A stretch of DNA of 33,608 nt from a virus. The position numbers were made by a program, and so were the translations under genes. The notes under the pieces were generated by a model. It was not told the DNA's origin. It made no database searches and saw only the letters and a list, made by a program, of their open reading frames with translations. Shown in pieces: positions 23,578 to 31,323 of the stretch (position 1 is its first letter; each line of letters starts with the position of its first letter). The DNA lies in IMG/VR virus record IMGVR_UViG_3300032236_000403, positions 1 through 33,608 of that record, one strand, 5' to 3'.

Positions 23578-26500
23578 ATGGCACAAGACGTAGTAAAAAC
23601 AGTTGGAGCACCAAAATCTTCCAAACCGGATGCAGGCGGCGCGACTACAAAAAACTTTCCGGTATTCGGCATCGTAAAAGATAATATTGATCCAACACGC
23701 GCCGGACGTATCAAAGTGCTTCTAGCTGATAAATCACCTAATAACTCAGATGATGCATCTAATTGGGTGACAGTCAGTTTCTTATCTGACTTCTTCGGTA
23801 CGATTGGCGGTGCAGCCGGAACAGGTAAAGATGATCACGGAACTTATAAGTCAAATCCTACATCATACGGACAATGGCATGCTCCGCCCGACATTGGTAC
23901 AAAAGTAATCTGCATCTTTGTAAACGGTGACCCTAACTACGGTTTCTATATCGGCTGTGTTCCTGAAGCAGAAACGCTACAGATGGTACCTGCTATCGGA
24001 TCGTCGGACAATATTATAACTAACGAAGGCGAGGCAACTAGCTACGGCGGCGCAACTCGCTTACCGGTAACAAACTTCAACACTAATAACGCTACAAATA
24101 AAGACAGTCCGAATTTTAATAATAGTCCGCGTCCTGTACATAGTTATTCTGCTACGATCATGAATCAGCAGGGTATCATTCGTGATCCGATTCGCGGACC
24201 CATCTCATCCTCTGCATCTCGCGAACCTGCATCTCGTGTGGGTTGGGGAGTGTCTACACCTGGTCGTCCTATCTATGATGGCGGTTTTGATGATTCTACT
24301 GTGACTCAAAATTTAGATGCTAGTAAGAATGCACAATTGAAAGTCGTTGCTCGTAGAGGCGGTCACTCAATCGTAATGGATGACGGGGATATCATCGGGC
24401 GTGATCAGCTTGTCAGAATCAGAACAGCATTAGGGCATCAGATTCTAATGAGTGACGACGGTCAGACATTGATGATTCTACACTCTAATGGACAATCATA
24501 TATTGAGTTGGGTAAAGAGGGTACTATTGACATGTACTCTACTAACTCAGTGAACATTAGAACACAAGGTGATCTAAACTTACACGCTGACCGAAACATC
24601 AATATTCATGCTATGGAAAAACTCAACATCCAAGCAAAGAATATCCAGACCAACTCTGAAGAAAAGACTCAGGTAAGAGCAGGAAGCGATATTAATATGT
24701 CTGCTACTGGCAAGTTAACAGGTCTAGCAGGAGGAGCAATCGCATGGGGAGCCGGCGGCGATGCTAGTTTAGTCGGTGGTGGACAGGCATATGTAAACGG
24801 TAGTAAAGTAAATCTTAATAGCGGCTCTCCGGGAACATCGCCTGAAGCAGTATCACCTATTCCATTAGTAGCACAAACAGATACTCTGTATGACCAAGAA
24901 AAAGGATTTATGGCAGCTCCTGGGAAGTTATTATCTATTACTTCTCGTGCGCCCGCTCACGCTCCTTGGGCTAATGCGGGACAGGGTGTTGATGCTAAGA
25001 CAAATCTAGACGCTTCTAGTCAGCTTCCAGCTTCTCCTAGCCCAGCAGTACAATCAACTACAGCAGCCGCTGCAAATACTGGAGCAACTCCTCCTGCGGT
25101 AGCAACAGTCGCTTCAGCCCCGACAGCAGTCCCTGCGGTATCTGCTGCGGTTGATAAGAACACGACAGCAGCAGCATTGGGCGCAGTTGCAACTTCAGCA
25201 GCGAACGGGGCATTATCAGCAGCAGTATCGCAAGGTGCTGCAATTGTGTCAACTGCTGTGGGTAAAGTAGCCGCAGTAGGAGCATTTGCACAGACAGCTT
25301 CTCAGTTAGCTGCCGGTGGAGTATTGAAGCCAGGTTCAGCTACATTAGTTACTGGTCTAGTACAATCAGGAGCAAACATTGCTCAAGCAATGCCAACATC
25401 ATTGTTTACTGGTGTAGCAGGCGCATCTAATCTAACAAGCCTAGTGCAAAACACAACAGCACAGGCTACGTCTGTTGTTAATACGATGCAGCAAGCACAA
25501 ACTGCATTAGGAAAAGTTGGAGCAATCACAGGTTCAGAAGCAGCAGCGCAAGTTACTGGTATGGTAACAGCCGCGGCAACAGTCGGATTAGGAGCAACAG
25601 TATCAGCAGTGCAGCAAATAGGTGCAGCCGCTGCAACAGTTACGAGCGCATCTAATATAGTTACGAGCGCAACTGCTTCATTAACCGGTGCAGCAAGTCA
25701 AATTGCAGGGACAGCAGGAGCAATATCAGGTGTTGCAGGGGCAGCAGGCTCACTAGCAGGAACTGCAAATTCATTAACCGGATCATTGTCTGGTGCAGCG
25801 TCAGGTGCAATCAATAGCATATCTGGCGCAGCAACCGGAGCATTGAGTTCAGCAAAAGCAGCACTGGGTGCAATTGGTTCAGGTGCGGCAGCAGCAGGAC
25901 TAGCAGAAGCTATCGGTGGATTGGGCGGCATTCAAAGCGCACTCACTGCGATGGGCAATGTTCCTAGTTTAGCTGGACTAGTGGATAAGGAAAAAGGGGT
26001 AGCAGCGTCAGCCTTTAATGCAATTAAGAATTCATTCAAACCATTCAAGGCAGGTGTTCCTCAAAATCTAACACAGATTGCAAAAGCAAACGCAGCCGCA
26101 GCAGCTACTATCGCAAATCAAACAACACAAGCAAGCACTAACTTATTAAATACAGTAGGAAGTGCAACAGGTGCGCTGAGTTCAATAGCAGGTGCCGCAA
26201 CTGGTGCATTAGGTGCCGCAACTGGCGCATTGAGTTCTGTTGCAGGATCAGTCGGTGGTATTACTAATGCAGTAGCGTCAGTAAACAATAGTGTTTCTAG
26301 TATTACGGGCAGTGTTGTCTCTGCTACTAACTCTGTAACTGCTATTGCTGGTGCAGGGACAGCAATTTCTTCTACTATCAACAACGTAACTGCGGTTGCA
26401 AGTAGTGTGTCTAATGCAGTAACTGGTTCTGCGTTGAATACTACAATAGGTGGTGTGCAAAACGCAGTAAATTCAGTTAGCGCACTAGCAGGTGCCGGAG

Positions 26501-27348
26501 CGACTATTGCTGCCGGCGGCACGGTTGCTCTAACAAATGCAGCAGTATCTATACAACAAGGTGCTTCTGCTGCAACATCATCTGCCCTAGCAAGTGGCTT
26601 GAGTAATCTACCAGGAGGTGTTAATACTGTCAGTAACGTAGTCAATCAAGCTGCGGGTGCAATTAATACAATTCCTGGAACAAGTGCGTTGACAGGAGCA
26701 ATCAAGTCCGCAACGAGTGCCGCAATGAATGGGGTAGCCTCAGTAACAGCAGCAACTGGAGCATTATCTTCAGTTGCAAGTAATTTGGGCAATGTATCAG
26801 GTGCAATAAACGGTGCTTTAGGTAGTGCAACCGGTGCACTGAACAATGCTTTGGGTAGTGCAGCAAGCCAGCTCGGTGGATTAACTGCACTAGCTTCTGC
26901 CGGACTACCGGTAGGTGCAGTTGCACAGTTGCAATCATCTATCGCTGCATTAGCAGGGGGAACACCAGGAGCAATTGCACTTCCTTCTGTAGGATTTAAT
27001 ACGACAGATAGAGCATCAATCACTAAACAGATTGGTGCTACGTTGGGTGATCCAGGTATTCCGACTCCAAATCTCGTTGGGGCAATTCCAGAATCGGCTA
27101 AATCAGCGATTGATGATGCTAGACAGAAAGCTGAACAAGAATACAAGGATGCAGGTGCAGCATTTGATACTTATATTGTAAAAATAAAAGCAGCATTAGA
27201 TGAGTATAAAAAACTTGATGCAACTCTACCCCAGGGCGATCCTGCAATTGATGCTGCTTATCAGAAGTACCATGATCTTAACTATGGGGCAGAATGGATA
27301 GCAATTGAAAAACGATATACGGCTGCACTCAACTCAAAATATGCATAA
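23578..27348 (+). CDS. gp5: Central spike / hub protein with OB-fold and beta-helix (gp5-like), no lysozyme domain
   Basis: In this 1256-aa protein residues about 22-130 form an OB-fold typical of gp5/VgrG proteins (FPVFGIVKDNIDPTRAGRIK, then WVTVSFLSDFFG, PPDIGTKVICIFVNGD, YGFYIGCVP). Residues about 255-420 show the repeats of the triple-stranded beta-helix (IVMDDGD, VRIRTALGHQILMSDDGQTL, SNGQSYIELG, INIHAMEKLNI, DINMSATGKL). In T4 a GH24 lysozyme lies between these parts; here none is seen. From about 480 to 1150 the protein is Ala-, Ser-, Thr-, Gly-rich with degenerate units such as GAATGALSS, interrupted near 580-615 by GVLKPGSATLVTGL...SLFTG. A charged helical end (EQEYKDAGAAFDTY to LNSKYA) closes it. 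The likely role is the membrane-piercing spike. Confidence 0.85.
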   Translation: MAQDVVKTVGAPKSSKPDAGGATTKNFPVFGIVKDNIDPTRAGRIKVLLADKSPNNSDDASNWVTVSFLSDFFGTIGGAAGTGKDDHGTYKSNPTSYGQWHAPPDIGTKVICIFVNGDPNYGFYIGCVPEAETLQMVPAIGSSDNIITNEGEATSYGGATRLPVTNFNTNNATNKDSPNFNNSPRPVHSYSATIMNQQGIIRDPIRGPISSSASREPASRVGWGVSTPGRPIYDGGFDDSTVTQNLDASKNAQLKVVARRGGHSIVMDDGDIIGRDQLVRIRTALGHQILMSDDGQTLMILHSNGQSYIELGKEGTIDMYSTNSVNIRTQGDLNLHADRNINIHAMEKLNIQAKNIQTNSEEKTQVRAGSDINMSATGKLTGLAGGAIAWGAGGDASLVGGGQAYVNGSKVNLNSGSPGTSPEAVSPIPLVAQTDTLYDQEKGFMAAPGKLLSITSRAPAHAPWANAGQGVDAKTNLDASSQLPASPSPAVQSTTAAAANTGATPPAVATVASAPTAVPAVSAAVDKNTTAAALGAVATSAANGALSAAVSQGAAIVSTAVGKVAAVGAFAQTASQLAAGGVLKPGSATLVTGLVQSGANIAQAMPTSLFTGVAGASNLTSLVQNTTAQATSVVNTMQQAQTALGKVGAITGSEAAAQVTGMVTAAATVGLGATVSAVQQIGAAAATVTSASNIVTSATASLTGAASQIAGTAGAISGVAGAAGSLAGTANSLTGSLSGAASGAINSISGAATGALSSAKAALGAIGSGAAAAGLAEAIGGLGGIQSALTAMGNVPSLAGLVDKEKGVAASAFNAIKNSFKPFKAGVPQNLTQIAKANAAAAATIANQTTQASTNLLNTVGSATGALSSIAGAATGALGAATGALSSVAGSVGGITNAVASVNNSVSSITGSVVSATNSVTAIAGAGTAISSTINNVTAVASSVSNAVTGSALNTTIGGVQNAVNSVSALAGAGATIAAGGTVALTNAAVSIQQGASAATSSALASGLSNLPGGVNTVSNVVNQAAGAINTIPGTSALTGAIKSATSAAMNGVASVTAATGALSSVASNLGNVSGAINGALGSATGALNNALGSAASQLGGLTALASAGLPVGAVAQLQSSIAALAGGTPGAIALPSVGFNTTDRASITKQIGATLGDPGIPTPNLVGAIPESAKSAIDDARQKAEQEYKDAGAAFDTYIVKIKAALDEYKKLDATLPQGDPAIDAAYQKYHDLNYGAEWIAIEKRYTAALNSKYA

Positions 27349-27351
27349 ATA
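27344..27351 (+). promoter_or_regulatory. Late-promoter-like octamer CATAAATA before the gp25-like gene
   Basis: It overlaps the gp5-like stop codon (27346-27348). The predicted start near 27357 leaves a 12-nt leader containing AAGGGA before the ATG at 27369. Confidence 0.5.
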
Positions 27352-27368
27352 GTATAAAGGGATAACGA

Positions 27369-27872
27369 ATGCCACAATATATCGGATTCAGTACACAAAA
27401 TGCATGTTTGCCAAGAAGCACCAACATGCAAATCAACAGTTCTATGAATCAATCTGTTAGTATCAACGGACTTAATATTAATGGATACGGCGTCCCTACC
27501 GGATACGGTGGTATTGGAAATTCATTGATCCCTGGTAAAAAGTTCACTTTAACAGATGAACAGCTAGTTATTAGAGATTTTCTAAATGCATTAAACATTC
27601 CACTTGGAAGTGTTGTCGGTCAACCGCAATTAGGTACATCTCTTTGGTCTTTCTTGTTTGAACCAAACACATCAGACGTACAGGTTCAGTTAGAACAAGA
27701 ACTTCGTCGTGTTGCGGCGCAGGATCCTAGAATTGATCTTAACTTTATTAAGGCTTTCCCGCAAGAAAGTGGCATACTTGTAGAGATTCAATTTTCTATT
27801 GTTCCTTTCAATAATCCAAAGACTTTGAACGTATTTTTTAATCAACAAACCACTGTTGCTGCTCCAGTATAA
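27369..27872 (+). CDS. gp25: Baseplate wedge subunit (gp25-like)
   Basis: Residues about 55-165 of this 167-aa protein match the gp25/gpW-like wedge family: LTDEQLVIRDFLNALNIPLG, then VGQPQLGTSLWSFLFEP, VQLEQELRRVAAQDPRIDL, ILVEIQFSIVPFNNPKTLNV. The family closes the inner baseplate ring with gp6 and starts sheath assembly. The first 50 residues are an Asn/Gly/Ser-rich extension absent from T4 gp25 (132 aa). AAGGGA lies upstream of the ATG. Placed before gp6, as in many contractile systems. Confidence 0.93.
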   Translation: MPQYIGFSTQNACLPRSTNMQINSSMNQSVSINGLNINGYGVPTGYGGIGNSLIPGKKFTLTDEQLVIRDFLNALNIPLGSVVGQPQLGTSLWSFLFEPNTSDVQVQLEQELRRVAAQDPRIDLNFIKAFPQESGILVEIQFSIVPFNNPKTLNVFFNQQTTVAAPV

Positions 27873-27892
27873 TCAAAATCCACTTTTTTGAT
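27872..27892. repeat. Short inverted repeat between gp25- and gp6-like genes
   Basis: ATCAAAA (27872-27878) and TTTTGAT (27886-27892) are complementary around 7 nt. It begins at the gp25-like stop and lies just before the late-type octamer. It may act as a weak terminator or mRNA end, but no U-run follows the stem. Confidence 0.4.
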
Positions 27893-27895
27893 AAT

Positions 27896-27903
27896 GATAA
27901 ATA
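27896..27903 (+). promoter_or_regulatory. Late-promoter-like octamer GATAAATA before the gp6-like gene
   Basis: The predicted start near 27909 gives a leader of about 19 nt with GAGAG before the ATG at 27928. Confidence 0.6.
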
Positions 27904-27927
27904 TATTCATATCAAGAGAGTATAAGT

Positions 27928-30900
27928 ATGGCATCAAGTTCTAGACAATCAGCACTCTTCGGTCTTAATGACTGGAAGACCCTTTATCAGACGTATAATC
28001 AAGCTGACTTTCAGAGCTACGATTATGAGACCTTACGCAAGGCTTTCATTGATTATCTACGCCTATACTATCCTGAAACCTTCAATGACTATACTGAGTC
28101 ATCAGAATTCATCGCCTTAATGGACATCATTGCGTTCATGGGTCAGGGACTTGCTTTCCGTGATGACCTAAACGCTCGTGAGAACTTCATTGATACTGCT
28201 GAACGCCGCGACTCTGTTATCAAGTTAGCTAATCTCGTAAGTTATACTCCTAAGCGCAATCTAGCTGGACAAGGCTATCTAAAAGTCACTAGCGTACAGA
28301 CTACTCAGAATATTACTGACATCAATGGCATGAATTTAGGAAATCAGACTGTTCTCTGGAACGACCCAGCTAACCCAAACTGGTTAGAACAGATGAACAC
28401 TATCTGGAATGCTGCATTGATCAACACACAGCGTATCGGTAGACCTGGTAACACGACAGACATTCTAGGCGTAACGACTAGCGAATATTCACTACAGATT
28501 CCAACTACGTCTCTGCCAATTATTCCGTTCACTTCTGTCATCAACGGTATGAATATGAACTTTGAGTTAGTAAGCACTTCTACAATTGGTGAAGACTATG
28601 TGTATGAGATTCCTCCTGCTCCGTCAGGACGTTTCAACATGCTTTACCGTAACGACAAGCTAGGCTTTGGTTCCCCTGAAACTGGATTCTTTTTCTATTT
28701 CAAGCAAGGGTCGTTGCAGAATTATGACTTCACGCTTCAACAGCAGATTTCAAATCAAAACATTGGTATCGGAAACATTGAAGGCATCAATAACACTGAC
28801 ACTTGGTTATATCAAATCAATAGCGACAACACAAGAACTATTTGGGAGAAGGTAGATAACATATATGCCAACGCTTATCTACAGACTGAAACTTCGGGAA
28901 GAAAAATCTTCTCAGTAAATTCGGGCTTCAATGACACAGTGTCTTATATCTTCGGTGACGGTGTGTTCTCTGCTATTCCTTTAGGAAACTTCAGAGCATA
29001 CGTTCGTGCAGGTAATGCACTTACATACACGATTGATCCAAACGAGATGAATGGTGTTTCTGTAGCATTCACATATATTGATAGAACAGGTAAGATTCAA
29101 ACTCTTACTATTGGTCTAACACTTACTCTAACTGTATCCAATGCACAAGCCCGTGAAACACTACAGGATATCAAGCAACGCGCACCGACTCGTTACTACA
29201 CTCAGAACAGAATGGTAAATGGTGAAGACTACAATAACTTCCCGTATACACTCTATAGTTCAATCATCAAGTCTAAAGCACTTAACCGTTCTTCAATCGG
29301 TGTGTCTAAGAATCTAGATTTACTTGATCCTACTGGCAAATACTCAAGCACGAACTCTTTTGGTAGTGACGGTGCATTGTTCCAGAGTGATGCAGAAGGA
29401 TTTTTAGCTCTTACAATCACTAATAGCAGTGAAATTATTTCGTTCTTTACTAATACACTGGCTTCAGTTCTTGCTTTGAACAATGCTAATCAGTATTATA
29501 TTCAGAACTATCCTCGCTATACTGTAACTGATCCAACAACTACACCTGCATCACAGTTTGTATATTGGAAAACTAGTACAGTTGACACTAGCACTGAGTC
29601 AGGTTATTTGTACACTGTATTGGGTTCGCAGCAGCTACCGCAATCAGTAGGAACATTTGCATCCAATAATCTAATGTATATTACGAATGGTGCATTATGC
29701 AAATTCGTTGCTCCTATCGGATACTACTTTGATCCAAATAATAGATTGATTTCAGGCATCCCAGGATCAGGCGATTCTTCTTATATTTGGACTACTGTTC
29801 TAAATGTCGCAGGAGATGGTAGTAATAACAATCAAGGTACTTTTGCTAATGGCACTGGGCCAATCAAGATTAGCGGATATCTACCTGACGGGGCAATTCT
29901 AGCTCAAGTCATTCCAGTATTTGATAATGCAATTCCTTCTGCTGTCATTCAAGAATGCGTACTTAGAATGGAATTGCAACAGAACTTCACGCTTGAATTT
30001 GACAACTCACTGTTGATTAATCAGCAGCGTTGGTCTGTAGGTAAGATTGATAACCCAAATTACTTTGTCAAGTTTACTTGCACTGGCCCTAACCTCTATA
30101 AAATCACATATCGTTCATTGACTTACTATTTCGGTTCAGTTGCTGATACTAGATTCACGTTCAATAAAGATGAGATTGTTTATGATCCGTTCTCAGGAAA
30201 GATCATTCAAGATTTTGTAAATGTGCTATCAGTAAACACGCAACCAAATTCAACTCAAGCATTAGGTAAAGATTACAAGATAAACATTGTTGGACAAACA
30301 ACTCAAAGTGATGGGTATATCAATGACTTTGAAGTAGAAGTTTCTTCTACCGATGTTAATAATCGTCAGTTGATTTCAAATCCAGACTTCTTCAATGAAG
30401 TTACTGGATATGTTTCAGGTGGTACAAATACAGGAATCTATACGTTCTTTGAAACAGTGATAGATCCAATGAATCTATCTAGACAATATATCATCCCGAC
30501 AACTGATGTACTATACGTTTATCCGACTCTTAATCAAATTGAAGTTGTAAAGTATGATTATCCATTAGGACAAATCTTCTATGCTTCTAATGATAACAAG
30601 TTTTATACTTCAGTGCAGGATTATACTGTACTAACACCATCATATACTATGGTAGTACAACCTCAATACTCAGTATTGCCAGGTCGTCAGGGTATGTCTT
30701 TCCAATACAGACACAATTCTAACAATACAAATAGAATTGATCCGGCTACCACAAACATAATTGACTTGTATGTAGTAACACAGTCATACTATACTGCATA
30801 TCAGAATTATATTCAAGACACAACTGGTACAATTCCTGAACCAGAGCGTCCAACTACTAATGAACTCAGCCAAGATTACGGACAGATTCAAGATTATAAA

Positions 30901-31308
30901 ATGTTGTCGGATTCTGTAATTCTAAATAGTGTTGTGTTCAAACCTCTCTTTGGTCCTAAAGCAGAGTCTGCGTTGCAGGCTACAATTAAGGTCATTAAGA
31001 CAAGTAGCACAAGCGCAAGTGATAGTGAAATTAGAAGTGCTGTATTGACTGCAATGAACACTTATTTTAACGTTAATAATTGGGACTTCGGTGATACATT
31101 CTACTTCTCAGAATTGAGTGCTTATCTTCATGCTCAGTGTGGTGATTTGATTAGTTCTGCTGTTCTTGTTCCAAACGATCCACAAAAACCATTCGGAGAC
31201 TTATATGAAATTAAATGTTTACCATACGAGATTTTTGCGAACGCAGCAACCTCTAACGATATCGTAGTCATCGCGGCATTGACACCCGCAGAACTCCAAG
31301 TTGCATAA
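27928..31308 (+). CDS. gp6: Baseplate wedge subunit (gp6-like)
   Basis: This 1126-aa protein opens with a strongly conserved start: LFGLNDWKTLYQTYNQADFQ, YETLRKAFIDYLRLYYPETF, SSEFIALMDIIAFMGQGLAF-RDDLNARENFIDTAERRDSV, NLVSYTPKRNLAGQG. The middle shows the beta-rich part of the gp6/baseplate-J family (FSVNSGFNDTVSYIFGDGVF) and QRAPTRYYTQNRMVNGEDYN. The C-terminal region has paired helices and a short conserved end. In T4 twelve copies form the ring that triggers sheath contraction. It is longer than T4 gp6 (660 aa), matching the enlarged forms of other T4-related phages. The ATG follows GAGAG. Confidence 0.94.
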   Translation: MASSSRQSALFGLNDWKTLYQTYNQADFQSYDYETLRKAFIDYLRLYYPETFNDYTESSEFIALMDIIAFMGQGLAFRDDLNARENFIDTAERRDSVIKLANLVSYTPKRNLAGQGYLKVTSVQTTQNITDINGMNLGNQTVLWNDPANPNWLEQMNTIWNAALINTQRIGRPGNTTDILGVTTSEYSLQIPTTSLPIIPFTSVINGMNMNFELVSTSTIGEDYVYEIPPAPSGRFNMLYRNDKLGFGSPETGFFFYFKQGSLQNYDFTLQQQISNQNIGIGNIEGINNTDTWLYQINSDNTRTIWEKVDNIYANAYLQTETSGRKIFSVNSGFNDTVSYIFGDGVFSAIPLGNFRAYVRAGNALTYTIDPNEMNGVSVAFTYIDRTGKIQTLTIGLTLTLTVSNAQARETLQDIKQRAPTRYYTQNRMVNGEDYNNFPYTLYSSIIKSKALNRSSIGVSKNLDLLDPTGKYSSTNSFGSDGALFQSDAEGFLALTITNSSEIISFFTNTLASVLALNNANQYYIQNYPRYTVTDPTTTPASQFVYWKTSTVDTSTESGYLYTVLGSQQLPQSVGTFASNNLMYITNGALCKFVAPIGYYFDPNNRLISGIPGSGDSSYIWTTVLNVAGDGSNNNQGTFANGTGPIKISGYLPDGAILAQVIPVFDNAIPSAVIQECVLRMELQQNFTLEFDNSLLINQQRWSVGKIDNPNYFVKFTCTGPNLYKITYRSLTYYFGSVADTRFTFNKDEIVYDPFSGKIIQDFVNVLSVNTQPNSTQALGKDYKINIVGQTTQSDGYINDFEVEVSSTDVNNRQLISNPDFFNEVTGYVSGGTNTGIYTFFETVIDPMNLSRQYIIPTTDVLYVYPTLNQIEVVKYDYPLGQIFYASNDNKFYTSVQDYTVLTPSYTMVVQPQYSVLPGRQGMSFQYRHNSNNTNRIDPATTNIIDLYVVTQSYYTAYQNYIQDTTGTIPEPERPTTNELSQDYGQIQDYKMLSDSVILNSVVFKPLFGPKAESALQATIKVIKTSSTSASDSEIRSAVLTAMNTYFNVNNWDFGDTFYFSELSAYLHAQCGDLISSAVLVPNDPQKPFGDLYEIKCLPYEIFANAATSNDIVVIAALTPAELQVA

Positions 31309-31310
31309 AA

Positions 31311-31318
31311 GATAAGTA
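31311..31318 (+). promoter_or_regulatory. Late-promoter-like octamer GATAAGTA before the gp7-like gene
   Basis: It differs from the T4 core at two positions. TATAC follows, then the ATG at 31324, so the predicted start coincides with the start codon, as in front of the 76-aa head gene. Confidence 0.35.
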
Positions 31319-31323
31319 TATAC

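Noticed and set aside
26118-27146. Two long minus-strand ORFs opposite the gp5-like gene
   Set aside because: They mirror the Ala/Thr/Ser repeats of the real gene. No ribosome binding sites and no recognisable protein pattern.
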